DNA of 64,000 bases from Thauera chlorobenzoica (GCF_001922305.1 NZ_CP018839.1:124001-188000), one strand, 5' to 3'. Positions 22,834 through 33,454 are shown, numbered from the stretch's first letter. The notes: generated by a model from the letters alone, not told the origin. Numbers and translations: made by a program.

Positions 22834-23193
22834 TCATGCGGGCTTGGCGGCCACTTCCGGGAGCTTGAAACGGCGCTTGAAGCGCGCCGGCTCGATGCCT
22901 TCGAGCAACAGCTTCAGCCCGGTCCAGTCCATCTGGCGAGTGAGCACCCGCGACCAGTCGGACACGAACCGTCCCTGCTCGAGGCGCTTGGCCCACACGC
23001 AAAAGCCGCTGCGATCCCAGTACAGCACCTTCATCTGCGTGCCGCGCCGGTTGATGAACACGAACAGCTCGCCCGACAGCGGATCGCACCCAAGTGCGTG
23101 GCGGGTGAGCGCGTACAGCCCATCGAAGGACTTGCGCATGTCAACCGGGCGGCCATAGACATGCACCCGCACCGCCCCTTCGGGGAAGAACAT
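22834..23193 (-). CDS. tnpB: IS66 accessory protein TnpB
   Basis: A 119-residue IS66 Orf2 protein. It has the conserved GRPVDMRKSFDGLYAL, LFVFINRRGTQMKVLYWDRSGF and WAKRLEQGRF. It is needed for IS66 transposition, though its biochemical role is unsettled. The ATG overlaps the tnpA stop by one base, which implies translational coupling. Confidence 0.95.
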   Translation of the reverse strand: MFFPEGAVRVHVYGRPVDMRKSFDGLYALTRHALGCDPLSGELFVFINRRGTQMKVLYWDRSGFCVWAKRLEQGRFVSDWSRVLTRQMDWTGLKLLLEGIEPARFKRRFKLPEVAAKPA

Positions 23194-23513
23194 CAGCCGC
23201 GCACCAGATGCAGCACGACACCGCCACCCAGATCGAGCTTGAGCTCGAGCCGGCCTGCACCGCCGCCAACGTCGACCAGGCCCGCATCGACAAAGCCCGC
23301 ACGAGCGCACGCATCGCCGCGATCGGCGACGCTCGACGCCTCACCGGCCAGCAGGCCGCGCCAGCGCTCGAAACTCGACTTGCTCAAGCCCTCGCTGTCG
23401 CAGAACTGCCGGATGCTCAGACCGCTTGCCGCAAAGCGATCGAACACCGCCCGCCATTCCTCGTGGCCGCGTCGCCGCCATTTGCTCCTCACCGTCGATG
23501 CCATCACTGCCAA
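23193..23513 (-). CDS. tnpA: IS66 accessory protein TnpA
   Basis: A 106-residue IS66 Orf1 with a helix-turn-helix of the transposase-8 type: HEEWRAVFDRFAASGLSIRQFCDSEGLSKSSFERWR. The C-terminal part is Gly/Ala rich. A second ATG three codons downstream is an equal candidate for the start. It is the first gene of the element, 79 bases from the right inverted repeat. Confidence 0.88.
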   Translation of the reverse strand: MAVMASTVRSKWRRRGHEEWRAVFDRFAASGLSIRQFCDSEGLSKSSFERWRGLLAGEASSVADRGDACARAGFVDAGLVDVGGGAGRLELKLDLGGGVVLHLVRG

Positions 23514-23566
23514 TCCCGTCGTCGTTGAACATGGCGAGAATTATTCAACGATCGCTACGCCGCGAG

Positions 23567-23592
23567 AAGGACGCCGCTCAGTTACCGGTTAC
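23567..23592 (-). repeat. IS66 terminal inverted repeat, right end (tnpA side)
   Basis: Read on the minus strand it begins GTAACCGGTAACTG. It matches the left end at 23 of 26 bases. The 8-base duplication GGCCCGGG follows at 23593-23600. Confidence 0.92.
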
Positions 23593-23621
23593 GGCCCGGG
23601 GACTGCAGTGGAGGACGAGGC

Positions 23622-23924
23622 ATGAGTCTGCCGAAATATCCGGAGTACAAGGACAGCGGGGCGGCGTGGCTGGGGGAGGTGCCGGCGCACTGGGCAATTG
23701 CTCCACTCAAACATCTGGTTTCATTCACGAGTGGAGGCACACCAAGCAAGGAAATCCCCGAGTATTGGGACGGCAGGGTTCCGTGGGCTTCGGCGAAGGA
23801 CCTGAAATCACAGAGACTGTCGGACACGACGGACCACATCACCGAGTACGCGGTTTCGTCGGGTGCCGCATCATTGGTGCCGGTTGGCACCGCGCTCGTC
23901 GTGGTACGGGGAATGATTCTCGCA
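23622..23924 (+). pseudogene. hsdS: HsdS type I specificity subunit, 5' remnant
   Basis: About 101 codons of the first target-recognition domain remain: PKYPEYKDSGAAWLGEVPAHW, FTSGGTPSKEIPEYWDG, VPWASAKDLKS and a break after VVVRGMILA, where normal HsdS proteins run on for about 300 residues. The sequence then passes into an IS3-type orfA fragment read in the opposite direction. In the ancestral locus the ATG overlapped the Fic stop (ATGA). The rest of hsdS, and any hsdR, is absent. Confidence 0.9.
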
Positions 23925-24053
23925 GTTGCGTAGCGTCTGCTCGACCAGCCCCAGTTCCTCGGCGGCACGGGCGATGCTGCCGACCTCGTCGGCGCGCTTG
24001 ACGGCCTGCTCCTTGAACTCGGCCGTGTACTCCTGCTTCGGGATGCGTTTCAC
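23925..24053 (-). mobile_element. IS3-type transposase OrfA, 5' fragment
   Basis: The minus strand encodes MKRIPKQEYTAEFKEQAVKR followed by a helix-turn-helix reaching LGLVEQTLRN, the standard start of many IS3-family OrfA proteins. The reading then leaves the family (expected Trp replaced) at about 23924, exactly where hsdS breaks. Only the first 43 codons of orfA are present and no orfB is seen, so a deletion probably joined hsdS to this fragment. The element's outer end, expected between 24054 and about 24150, could not be identified. Confidence 0.8.
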
Positions 24054-24250
24054 GTCGTTCTTCCTGTCATTGCGTCGATCGTACGACGACTACGTTGGAA
24101 GACGAAATTCGTGGGGCAGCTCAATGTACGAGGCGCTACGCGCGCGCAGCACTCCCCAGCCCCTTTCTCGATAGCAAATGGTTCGACCGCGGGCCGCTAA
24201 GGTCGTGACGCTGGAAGGGCCCGCCTTCTTGCCGCCCGCCACGGGCGGGC

Positions 24251-25723
24251 TCAGCCTCCGAGTTTCTTCTTCAGCAGCTCGTTGACCTGGGCCGGGCCGG
24301 CCTTGCCCTTGCTAGCCTTCATGACCTGTCCCACCAGGGCGTTGAAGGCCTTCTCCTTGCCGGCGCGGAATTCGTCCACCGACTTCGGGTTGGCCGCGAG
24401 CACCGCGTCGATCATGGCCTCGATCGCAGCGCTGTCGGTGACCTGCTTGAGGCCCTGGCGGTCGATGATTTCGTCGGCTGCGTCGGCCTTTCCTCCGCCT
24501 TCGCCGTTCCACAGCGCCTCGAACACCTTCTTGCCGATCGCGTTCGAGATCGTGTTGTCGGCGATGCGCGCGACCAGCCCGGCGAGCTGGGCGGGGGCGA
24601 CCGGCGATTCGGTGATGTCGAGTTCGGCCTTGTTGAGGCGCGCGGCGAGCTCGCCCATGACCCAGTTGGCGCACGGTTTGGCGAGTGCGGTGCCCGCTGC
24701 GGCGACCGTGGCCTGGTAGAAGTCGGCGACTTCCTTGGACGCGGTGAGGGTGGTGGCATCGTAGGCCGACAGGCCCCATTCGTCTATGAAACGCGCTTTC
24801 ATCGCCCCCGGCAGCTCGGGCATTTCCGCCTGCACGCGCGCCTTCCAGTCGGGCGCGATCATCAGCGGCAGCAGGTCGGGGTCGGGGAAGTAGCGGTAGT
24901 CGTGGGCGTCTTCCTTGCTGCGCATCATCCGCGTCTCGCCCGTGTCGGGGTCGAACAGCACGGTGGCCTGGTGCACCCGGCCGCCGTCCTCGATGGTGTC
25001 GATCTGCCACTGCACCTCAAAGTCGATCGCCTGCTGCAGGAAGCGGAAGGAGTTGAGGTTCTTGATCTCGCGCCGGGTGCCGTACTCGGTCGCGCCTTTC
25101 TTCCTCACCGAGACGTTGGCGTCGCAGCGGAACGAGCCCTCCTGCATGTTGCCGTCGCAGATGTCGATCCAGCGCACCAGCGCGTGCAGCGTGCGGGCGT
25201 AGGCCACGGCCTCGGCAGAGGAACGCATGTCGGGTTCGGAGACGATCTCCAGCAGCGGCGTGCCGGCGCGGTTGAGGTCGATCCCGGTCATGCCGTGGAA
25301 GTCCTCGTGCAGGCTCTTGCCGGCGTCTTCCTCGAGGTGGGCGCGGGTCAGGCGCACGGTCTTCTCGTAGCCGGCCTCGCCCTCGCCGACGCGGATCGTG
25401 ATCGCGCCGCCCTGCACCACCGGCAGGTCCATCTGGCTGATCTGGTAGCCCTTGGGGAGGTCGGGGTAGAAGTAGTTCTTGCGCGCGAACACGCTCTTAT
25501 CGGCGACGTGGGCGCCGATCGCCAGGCCGAAGCGGATCGCGCGCTCGACCGCGCCGCGGTTGAGCACCGGCAGCACGCCGGGCAGGGCGATGTCCACCGC
25601 GCTCGCCTGGCGGTTGGGCTCGGCGCCGAAGGCGGTGCTGGCGCCGGAAAAGATCTTGCTCGCGGTGTTGAGCTGGGCGTGGACTTCCAGCCCGATGACG
25701 ACTTCCCAATCGGATCGGCTCAT
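24251..25723 (-). CDS. gatB: GatB, Asp-tRNA(Asn)/Glu-tRNA(Gln) amidotransferase subunit B
   Basis: A 490-residue GatB. The N-terminus has [22 protein letters not shown], the next block [14 protein letters not shown], and the C-terminal YqeY-like tail ends in [23 protein letters not shown]. GatB carries the kinase-like step that activates the mischarged tRNA before amide transfer. Last gene of gatCAB, 30 bases after gatA. Confidence 0.97.
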   Translation of the reverse strand: MSRSDWEVVIGLEVHAQLNTASKIFSGASTAFGAEPNRQASAVDIALPGVLPVLNRGAVERAIRFGLAIGAHVADKSVFARKNYFYPDLPKGYQISQMDLPVVQGGAITIRVGEGEAGYEKTVRLTRAHLEEDAGKSLHEDFHGMTGIDLNRAGTPLLEIVSEPDMRSSAEAVAYARTLHALVRWIDICDGNMQEGSFRCDANVSVRKKGATEYGTRREIKNLNSFRFLQQAIDFEVQWQIDTIEDGGRVHQATVLFDPDTGETRMMRSKEDAHDYRYFPDPDLLPLMIAPDWKARVQAEMPELPGAMKARFIDEWGLSAYDATTLTASKEVADFYQATVAAAGTALAKPCANWVMGELAARLNKAELDITESPVAPAQLAGLVARIADNTISNAIGKKVFEALWNGEGGGKADAADEIIDRQGLKQVTDSAAIEAMIDAVLAANPKSVDEFRAGKEKAFNALVGQVMKASKGKAGPAQVNELLKKKLGG

Positions 25724-25753
25724 GTTCGTGTCTCTCGTTGCATGCGGCGCGGG

Positions 25754-27229
25754 TCAGGCCGCGCAGGCCGGACGGCGCAGGTGCCAGTCGGTGGCGTGCT
25801 GGTACTGGTGCGCGGCGTTGAGCAGGCGGGCCTCGGCGAAGTAGTCGCCGACCAGCTGCAGGCCGATCGGCAGGCCCTCGGCGCCGAAACCGGCAGGGTG
25901 CGACAGGCCGGGCAGGCCGGCGAGGTTGACCGCGATCGTGTAGATGTCGGACAGGTACATCTGCACCGGGTCGTCGGCCATCTGGCCGAGCGCCCAGGCG
26001 GGGGTCGGGGTGGTCGGCCCGGCGATCAGGTCGCACTGCTGCAATGCGGCCTGGAAATCCTGCGCGATCAGCCGGCGCAGGCGCTGCGCCTGCAGGTAGT
26101 AGGCGTCGTAGTAACCGTGCGACAGCACGTAGGTGCCGACCAGGATGCGGCGCTTGACTTCGGCACCGAAGCCCTCCGCACGGCTCTTGCTGTACATGTC
26201 GGCGAGGTCGCCGTAGCCGGCGGCGCGGTGGCCGTAGCGCACGCCGTCGAAGCGGCTGAGGTTGCTCGAAGCTTCGGCCGGCGCGATCACGTAGTAGGCG
26301 GGAATCGCCAGCTTCGCGTTGGGCAGCGAGACCTCGACCGTGGTCGCGCCCAAGGCGCGGTACGCGTCGAGCGCGGCATCGACCGCGGCGCGCACGTCGT
26401 CGGCCATGCCTTCGGCGAAGAACTCGCGCGGCAGGCCGATGGTGAGGCCGGCGAGCGGTTTCGCCCCCGGGGCGGAGGCGGCGAGGGCGGCGGCGTAGTC
26501 TTCGGCGGGGCGCTCGAGGCTGGTCGAGTCGCGCGCGTCGAAGCCGGTCATCGCCGACAGCAGCAGCGCGCAGTCTTCGGCCGAGGCGCCGAAAGCGCCA
26601 CCCTGGTCGAGGGATGAAGCATAGGCGATCATGCCGTAGCGGCTCACCGTGCCGTAGGTCGGCTTGATCCCGGTGATGCCGCAGAACGCCGCCGGCTGAC
26701 GCACCGAGCCGCCGGTGTCGGTGCCGGTGGCGATCGGCGCCAGGCGCGCGGCGACCGCCGCGGCCGAGCCGCCGGAGGAGCCGCCGGGCACGCGTTCGGG
26801 GTGCCACGGGTTCTTCACCGGGCCGTACCAGGAGCTTTCGTTCGACGAGCCCATCGCGAACTCGTCCATGTTGGTCTTGCCCAGGCTCACCGCGCCGGCG
26901 GCCTTGAGCAGGCTCACGACGTGGGCGTCGTAAGGGCTGACGAAGTTCGCCAGCATCTTCGAGGCGCAGGTGGTGAGCACGCCTTCGGTGCAGAACACGT
27001 CCTTGTGCGCAAGCGGGATGCCGGCGAGCGCCCCGCCCCGGCCGGCGGCGAGGCGCGCGTCGGCGGCACGCGCGGCGGCGAGGGCGCCGTCGCGGTCGAC
27101 GGTGATGAAGGCGTTGAGCTGCGGGTTGAGGGCGTCGATGCGGTCGAGGAACAGGGTCGCGAGCTCGACGCTGGAAATCTGCCCGTGGTCGAGCGCGCGG
27201 CGCAGTTCGGTGAGGGAGGCGTTGATCAT
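25754..27229 (-). CDS. gatA: GatA, amidotransferase subunit A (glutaminase)
   Basis: A 491-residue amidase-signature enzyme. The catalytic triad is visible: Lys in LAHKDVFC, cis-Ser in [26 protein letters not shown] and the Ser nucleophile in [16 protein letters not shown]. It releases ammonia from glutamine and feeds it to GatB. It lies between gatC and gatB on the minus strand. Confidence 0.97.
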   Translation of the reverse strand: MINASLTELRRALDHGQISSVELATLFLDRIDALNPQLNAFITVDRDGALAAARAADARLAAGRGGALAGIPLAHKDVFCTEGVLTTCASKMLANFVSPYDAHVVSLLKAAGAVSLGKTNMDEFAMGSSNESSWYGPVKNPWHPERVPGGSSGGSAAAVAARLAPIATGTDTGGSVRQPAAFCGITGIKPTYGTVSRYGMIAYASSLDQGGAFGASAEDCALLLSAMTGFDARDSTSLERPAEDYAAALAASAPGAKPLAGLTIGLPREFFAEGMADDVRAAVDAALDAYRALGATTVEVSLPNAKLAIPAYYVIAPAEASSNLSRFDGVRYGHRAAGYGDLADMYSKSRAEGFGAEVKRRILVGTYVLSHGYYDAYYLQAQRLRRLIAQDFQAALQQCDLIAGPTTPTPAWALGQMADDPVQMYLSDIYTIAVNLAGLPGLSHPAGFGAEGLPIGLQLVGDYFAEARLLNAAHQYQHATDWHLRRPACAA

Positions 27230-27362
27230 GGCTGGACGGAAAACGGACAGGGTGTGCGGGCGAAAGTGCGGGCGCAGGAGCGGACCGGGCGACGCGCGGG
27301 AAGGCGCGGAAACGGAGCGAAACGGCGGCGGGAGCGAAATGGCGTCCGGCAGGGTGTCCGGC

Positions 27363-27650
27363 TTACTCGATCACTTTGGGCACCAGGTACAGCCCGGCTT
27401 CGGTCTGCGGGGCGATCTTCTGGAAGGCGTCGCGGCGGTCGGTTTCGGTGACGGCATCGGCGCGCAGCCGGGTGGCGAGTTCCTGCGGGTGGCTCATCGG
27501 TTCGATGCCGGCGGTGTCGACCGCCTGCATCTGCTCGATGAGGCCGAAGATCCCGTCGAGCTTGGCGCGGGTGGCGTCGATTTCGGCGTCGGCAAGGGCG
27601 ATCCGCGCGAGGCGGGCGATGTGCCCGACTTGTTCATTGGACAGCGACAT
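27363..27650 (-). CDS. gatC: GatC, amidotransferase subunit C
   Basis: A 95-residue GatC, beginning [19 protein letters not shown] and containing [17 protein letters not shown], both typical. It stabilises GatA-GatB. It is first in gatCAB and divergent from mreB across 161 bases. The 133-base gap to gatA is unusually long for this operon and holds nothing recognisable. Confidence 0.93.
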   Translation of the reverse strand: MSLSNEQVGHIARLARIALADAEIDATRAKLDGIFGLIEQMQAVDTAGIEPMSHPQELATRLRADAVTETDRRDAFQKIAPQTEAGLYLVPKVIE

Positions 27651-27784
27651 GAGGTAACAAAACCTGCTGAATCCACAAAGGTTTGTAGGTTATCATAAGT
27701 CTCTTTGCCCCGTCCGGGGCTGCAGCGCTTGGCGGTAGCGGACGGGCGCTCGCGATGCGGCACGCGGCAAACGGCACGCGATAA

Positions 27785-28855
<1,071 letters not shown>

Positions 28856-28861
28856 TGCGCC

Positions 28862-28883
28862 GCCCCGGCCTGCCCGCCGGGGC
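28862..28883 (+). other. GC-rich hairpin between mreB and mreC
   Basis: GCCCCGGC (28862-28869) pairs perfectly with GCCGGGGC (28876-28883) around CTGCCC. No T run follows, so it is not a standard intrinsic terminator. It may be an mRNA stability element that keeps mreB levels above mreCD, as is known to be needed in other bacteria. That role is inferred. Confidence 0.45.
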
Positions 28884-28923
28884 CTTGCCAACCCGCACAA
28901 CCTGACGGCTCCCGGCTTCGCGG

Positions 28924-29796
28924 ATGTCTTTCTCCGGCCATCAGCCTCCTCCCATCTTCCGGCGCGGACCCGCACCGCTGGTGCGCCTGTTCCTGTTCGT
29001 CGCCGTCTGCCTCGTGCTGCTGGTGGCGGACCTGCGTTTCCGCTACCTGGACGTGATGCGCAACGCCCTGTCGGTGATCACCTATCCGCTGCAGATGGCC
29101 GCGGCGACGCCGGCCGACGTGGTGCGCAACGCCGCGCGCTATTTCGGCACCCTGATCGATGTCCAGCTCGAGAACGCCGAGCTGCGCCGCCATCAGCTCG
29201 GTGCCGGCGAGCGCCTGTTGCGCTTCGAGCAGCTCGAACAGGAAAACACCCGCTTGCGCGAACTGCTGCAGATGTCGCAGCGCGTCGGGGTGAAGAGCAT
29301 CGCCGCCGAGATCCTGTACAACGCGCCCGACCCCTTCGCGCGCAAGGTGATCCTCGATCGCGGTGCGCAGCAGGGGGTCGAGGCCGGGCTGGCGGTGGTC
29401 GATGCGCAGGGCGTGATCGGACAGGTCAGCCGCGTTCATCCGATCCAGTCCGAAGTCACCCTGCTCACCGACCGCGAGCAGGCGATTCCGGTCAGCGTGG
29501 TGCGCAACGGCGTACGCGGCGTGCTCTACGGCAATGGCCGCGGCACCCTGGAGATGCGCCACGCGCTCGCCGATGTCGATCTCCAGCCCGGTGACCAACT
29601 CGTCACTTCGGGCCTCGACGGCGTCTTCGTTCCCGGCCTGCCGGTGGCGACCGTGCTCAGCGTGGACCGCGATGCCGACGCCTTCGCCCGCATCGAATGT
29701 GCGCCGCTGGCGGCGATCGAGCGCAGCGTGCACGTGCTGGTGATCGGCCGCGCAGCCTATCCGCCGCCGCCGCCCGAAACCGGGGAGGGGCGCTGA
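28924..29796 (+). CDS. mreC: MreC, rod-shape determining protein
   Basis: A 290-residue bitopic protein with one N-terminal membrane helix (LVRLFLFVAVCLVLLVADLRF), a coiled coil (LRRHQLGAGERLLRFEQLEQ) and the MreC beta-barrel domain (NAPDPFARKVILDRGAQQGV; VNDTQGVIGQVSR-like region VVDAQGVIGQVSRVHPIQSE). It links MreB to PBP2 and RodA. It ends three bases before mreD. Confidence 0.95.
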   Translation: MSFSGHQPPPIFRRGPAPLVRLFLFVAVCLVLLVADLRFRYLDVMRNALSVITYPLQMAAATPADVVRNAARYFGTLIDVQLENAELRRHQLGAGERLLRFEQLEQENTRLRELLQMSQRVGVKSIAAEILYNAPDPFARKVILDRGAQQGVEAGLAVVDAQGVIGQVSRVHPIQSEVTLLTDREQAIPVSVVRNGVRGVLYGNGRGTLEMRHALADVDLQPGDQLVTSGLDGVFVPGLPVATVLSVDRDADAFARIECAPLAAIERSVHVLVIGRAAYPPPPPETGEGR

Positions 29797-29798
29797 AC

Positions 29799-30320
29799 AT
29801 GCAGCCCACCCATCGTTCGAGTCGGATCCTGCTGCCGGTCAAGCTCTGGTTCGTGGTCCTGAGCCTGTTCGTCGCCCTCGGCCTCGAATACATCCCCACC
29901 GGGCGCCTGCCCGGGCTGCCGGGCTGGGTGGCGCTGGTGCTGGCCTTCTGGTGCGTGCGCGAACCGCTGCGCATCGGCATGGGCACCGGCTTCATCCTCG
30001 GCCTGCTGGTCGACGTCGGGCTGGGCGCGGCGATGGGCCAGCATGCGCTCGCCTACGTGGTGCTGGCCTATTTCGCCAACCGCCTGGCGCGGCGGGTGCT
30101 CTGGTTTCCGCCGTGGCAGCAGGCGGTGCATGTGCTGCCGCTGCTGCTGCTGAGCCAGGCGCTGATGGTGGGGGTGCGCCTGCTCGCCGGAGCCGAGTTT
30201 CCAGGCTGGTCGTATTTCCTGTCGAGCTTCAGCGGCGCCGCGCTGTGGACGCCGCTGTCCCTGCTGCTGCTGTTGCCGCAGTACCAGCCGGTGGAGCGCG
30301 ATGACAACCGCCCGATCTGA
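29799..30320 (+). CDS. mreD: MreD, rod-shape determining membrane protein
   Basis: A 173-residue protein with about five predicted membrane helices (for example LWFVVLSLFVALGLEYI and GMGTGFILGLLVDVGLG). It is small, hydrophobic and weakly conserved, as usual for MreD; the call rests partly on its place between mreC and mrdA. An in-frame longer reading lies inside mreC and is rejected. Confidence 0.9.
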   Translation: MQPTHRSSRILLPVKLWFVVLSLFVALGLEYIPTGRLPGLPGWVALVLAFWCVREPLRIGMGTGFILGLLVDVGLGAAMGQHALAYVVLAYFANRLARRVLWFPPWQQAVHVLPLLLLSQALMVGVRLLAGAEFPGWSYFLSSFSGAALWTPLSLLLLLPQYQPVERDDNRPI

Positions 30321-30332
30321 GGGCCGCTGCCG

Positions 30333-32291
30333 GTGACCGCGTTCCGCGCGCCTGCCGCCGAACTCGCCCGCTTCCGCCTCCGGGTTCTGGCGGCGGCGGT
30401 CTTCGTGCTCTTGTGTTTCGGCCTGCTCGCGCTGCGCTTCTACGTTCTTCAGGTGCAGCGCCACGACTACTTCCTCACCCGCGCCGAGGACAACCGCATC
30501 GCCCTGCTGCCGGTGGTGCCGCATCGCGGCGCCATCATCGATCGCAACGGCGTCGTGCTGGCGCGCAATTACGCCACCTACACGCTGGAGATCACCCCCT
30601 CGCAGGTGCGCGATCTCGATGCCACCCTCGATGAGCTGGCCGCGCTGGTGCCGATCGAGGCGCGCGACCGCCGCCGCTTTCGCAAGCTCCTCGAAGAGAG
30701 CCGCAACTTCGAGAGCGTGCCGCTGCGCAGCCGCCTGAACGACGAGGAGGTCGCCCGCGTGGTCTCGCAGCGCTACCGCCTGCCCGGCGTGGACGTGAAG
30801 GCGCGCCTGCTGCGCGACTATCCCCAGGGTAGCACCGCGGCGCATGTGCTGGGCTACATCGGCCGGATCAACCCGCGCGACATCGAACGCATCGAGGAGC
30901 GCGGCGAGACCGCCAACTACCGCGGCACCCAGCACATCGGCAAGGCCGGGCTGGAGCAGTCCTACGAGGCCGAGCTGCACGGTACCACCGGCGTCGAGCA
31001 GGTCGAAGTCAACGCCGGCGGCCGCGCCGTGCGCGCCCTGTCGCGCACGCCCGCGATGCCCGGCAACGACCTCGAGCTGACGCTGGACGTCGAACTCCAG
31101 CGCGTCGCCGAGAACGCCTTCGGCGAGCGTCGCGGCGCGCTGGTGGCGATCGAGCCGGCCACCGGCGGCATCCTCGCCCTGGCGTCGATGCCCAGCTTCG
31201 ACCCCAACCTGTTCGTCGATGGCATCTCCACCCAGGACTGGAAGGCGCTCAATGACTCGCCCGACCATCCGCTGCTCCACCGCGCGATCTATTCCGCCTA
31301 TCCGCCGGGCTCCACCTTCAAGCCCTTCATGGCCCTGGCCGGCCTCGAGAGCGGCAAGCGCACGGCAAAGCAGGCGATCCACGATGTCGGCTATTTCAAC
31401 TTCGGCAGCCACCGCTTCATGGACGACAAGCTCGGCGGCCACGGCATGGTCGACCTGCACAAGTCGATCGTCGAGTCGTGCAACACCTACTACTACCAGC
31501 TCGCCAACGATCTGGGCATCGACGGCATCGCCGCCTTCCTGGCGCCGTTCGGCTTCGGCGCGCGCACCGGCATCGACCTGCCGGGCGAGGCGGCCGGCGT
31601 GCTGCCCTCGCCGCAATGGAAGCGCGAGCGCTTCCGCAAGGCGGAGCAGCAGCGCTGGTACGCCGGCGAGACGATCTCGGTGGGCATCGGCCAGGGCTAC
31701 AACGCGTATACCCCGCTGCAGCTTGCCAACGCGCTGGCGGCGCTGGTCAACGACGGCAGGCTGTTCCGCCCGCACGTGGTCCGGCACGTGGTCGACCCGC
31801 GCAGCGGCGCGCGGCGGGTGATCGAACCCGCGCCGCTGCGCCAGATCCCGTTGCGCCAGGCGCACCTCAAGTCGGTGCTCGACGCGATGGTTGACGTGAA
31901 CCGCAGCGGCACCGGGCGCCGCGCCTTCCACGGCGCGCCCTACACCGTCGGCGGCAAGACCGGCACCGCCCAGGTGTTTTCGCTGCGCGGCCAGCGCTAC
32001 GTCGAGGGCCGGGTGCGTGAGCGCCTGCGCGACCATTCCTGGTTCGTCGCCTACGCTCCGGCGGAAAACCCGCGCATCGCCCTCGCCGTGCTGGTGGAGA
32101 ACGGCGGTTTCGGCGCCCAGTCGGCAGCGCCGATCGCACGCCAGGTGCTCGACTACTACCTGCTCGAGCGCCGCGCCGCGGCTCCGGCGAAGGAGGACAC
32201 GGAAAGCGGCGAGGCGGTGGAGGACGAAGCCGCCACCGTGCCTGCGCCGCCGGCTGCCGCGCCGCCCGACGTTTCCCGGAGCGTGCCGTGA
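30333..32291 (+). CDS. mrdA: PBP2 (MrdA), peptidoglycan transpeptidase of elongation
   Basis: A 652-residue class B penicillin-binding protein. One N-terminal membrane anchor is followed by the pedestal domain and the transpeptidase: the SxxK motif is S327-T-F-K (YPPGSTFKPF), the SxN is in VESCNTYYYQLAN and the KTG box is in VGGKTGTAQVF. The start is GTG. The last 40 residues are an acidic, Ala/Pro-rich tail. It overlaps mrdB by four bases. Confidence 0.96.
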   Translation: MTAFRAPAAELARFRLRVLAAAVFVLLCFGLLALRFYVLQVQRHDYFLTRAEDNRIALLPVVPHRGAIIDRNGVVLARNYATYTLEITPSQVRDLDATLDELAALVPIEARDRRRFRKLLEESRNFESVPLRSRLNDEEVARVVSQRYRLPGVDVKARLLRDYPQGSTAAHVLGYIGRINPRDIERIEERGETANYRGTQHIGKAGLEQSYEAELHGTTGVEQVEVNAGGRAVRALSRTPAMPGNDLELTLDVELQRVAENAFGERRGALVAIEPATGGILALASMPSFDPNLFVDGISTQDWKALNDSPDHPLLHRAIYSAYPPGSTFKPFMALAGLESGKRTAKQAIHDVGYFNFGSHRFMDDKLGGHGMVDLHKSIVESCNTYYYQLANDLGIDGIAAFLAPFGFGARTGIDLPGEAAGVLPSPQWKRERFRKAEQQRWYAGETISVGIGQGYNAYTPLQLANALAALVNDGRLFRPHVVRHVVDPRSGARRVIEPAPLRQIPLRQAHLKSVLDAMVDVNRSGTGRRAFHGAPYTVGGKTGTAQVFSLRGQRYVEGRVRERLRDHSWFVAYAPAENPRIALAVLVENGGFGAQSAAPIARQVLDYYLLERRAAAPAKEDTESGEAVEDEAATVPAPPAAAPPDVSRSVP

Positions 32292-33430
32292 ACGAACCCC
32301 GCTTCAACCCCTTCGCCCTGGTCCGCGCCCTGGTGCGCCCGCTCGACCCGGTGCTGGTGCTGGTGCTGGCGACCCTGCTCGGCTACGCCCACCTGCTGAT
32401 GCGCAGCGCCTCGCCCGAGCGCGTCGACACCCAGCTCGTCCATTTTGCCGTGGCGCTGGCCGGGATGTGGCTGCTCGCCTGGCTGCGGCCGAAGCGCCTG
32501 CTCGCGCTCGCCGTCCCGCTCTATGCCCTCGGCGTGATCCTGCTGGTCGCGGTGGAGCTGTTCGGCGAAGTGTCGAAAGGCGCGCAGCGCTGGCTCGACC
32601 TGGGGGTGACGCGGATCCAGCCTTCCGAGCTGATGAAGATCGCGATGCCGCTGGTGCTGGCCTGGTTCTTCCAGCAGCGCGAAGGTGAGACCCGTGCGAT
32701 CGACTTCGTCCTCGCCGGCGTGCTGCTGGCGCTGCCGGTCGGCCTGATCGTGGTCCAGCCCGACCTCGGCACCAGCCTGCTGGTGGCCGCCTCCGGGCTG
32801 TACGTGATCTTCTTCGCCGGCCTGTCGTGGAAGCTGATCATTCCGCTGCTCGTGGCGGGGGTGATCGGGCTGGGCTCGATCGTCGCTTTCGGCGACACCT
32901 TGTGCCAGCCCGAAGTCGACTGGCAGGTGCTGCACGAATACCAGAAGCAGCGCGTGTGCACCCTGCTCGACCCCACCCGCGATCCGCTCGGCAAGGGTTT
33001 CCACATCATCCAGTCGACGATCGCGATCGGTTCGGGCGGGATCACCGGCAAGGGCTGGATGGACGGCACCCAGACCCACCTCGCCTTCCTTCCCGAGCGC
33101 CACACCGACTTCATCTTTGCGGTGCTGGCCGAGGAGTTCGGCCTGCTCGGCACGCTCGTGCTGCTCGCCACCTATGCCGTGCTGCTGCTGCGCGGCTTCG
33201 CGATCGCGGCGGCGGCCCCCACTCACGCCTCGCGCCTGCTCGCCGGCGCGATCACGCTGATCTTCTTCACCTATGCTTTCGTGAACATGGGCATGGTCAG
33301 CGGCATCCTGCCGGTGGTGGGGGTGCCGCTGCCTTTCATCAGCTACGGTGGAACTGCGCTCGTCACCTTGTGTCTGGGGATCGGTATCCTGATGAGCATC
33401 CAGCGCAGCCGCTTTGCCGACAAGGGCTGA
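32288..33430 (+). CDS. mrdB: RodA (MrdB), SEDS peptidoglycan polymerase
   Basis: A 380-residue SEDS protein with about ten predicted membrane helices. Conserved parts include VQPDLGTSLLVAASGL (the catalytic Asp), LPERHTDFIFAVLAEEFGLLG and VVGVPLPFISYGGTALVTL. It polymerises glycan strands together with PBP2. GTG start within the mrdA stop. An insertion around residues 200-230 with two Cys (GDTLCQPEVDW, QKQRVCTLLDP) is typical of RodA. Confidence 0.97.
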   Translation: MNEPRFNPFALVRALVRPLDPVLVLVLATLLGYAHLLMRSASPERVDTQLVHFAVALAGMWLLAWLRPKRLLALAVPLYALGVILLVAVELFGEVSKGAQRWLDLGVTRIQPSELMKIAMPLVLAWFFQQREGETRAIDFVLAGVLLALPVGLIVVQPDLGTSLLVAASGLYVIFFAGLSWKLIIPLLVAGVIGLGSIVAFGDTLCQPEVDWQVLHEYQKQRVCTLLDPTRDPLGKGFHIIQSTIAIGSGGITGKGWMDGTQTHLAFLPERHTDFIFAVLAEEFGLLGTLVLLATYAVLLLRGFAIAAAAPTHASRLLAGAITLIFFTYAFVNMGMVSGILPVVGVPLPFISYGGTALVTLCLGIGILMSIQRSRFADKG

Positions 33431-33454
33431 GTGCCGAACCGAGAGAGAATAACG

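Larger units (their letters stand above)
21160..23592 (-). mobile_element. IS66-family insertion sequence, complete
   Basis: A 2433-bp element with three leftward genes in IS66 order: tnpA (23193-23513), tnpB (22834-23193) and tnpC (21188-22804). Its ends are 26-bp inverted repeats matching at 23 positions and beginning GTAA. Both flanks carry the same 8 bases, GGCCCGGG (21152-21159 and 23593-23600), the target duplication length typical of IS66. All three genes are open, so the element may still be mobile, and the perfect duplication suggests a recent, direct insertion. Confidence 0.95.

Noticed and set aside
24044..24060. GTTTCACGT resembling half a parS site
   Set aside because: Only one half of the ParB palindrome is present; it lies at the start codon region of the IS3 orfA fragment, where it is explained by coding and ribosome-site sequence.
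24234..24250. GCCCGCC/GGCGGGC hairpin next to the gatB stop as a terminator
   Set aside because: No T run follows on the minus strand, so it does not meet the pattern of an intrinsic terminator.
27230..27362. Possible small gene in the long gatC-gatA gap
   Set aside because: No start with a ribosome site and no coherent reading; it appears to be GC-rich spacer.
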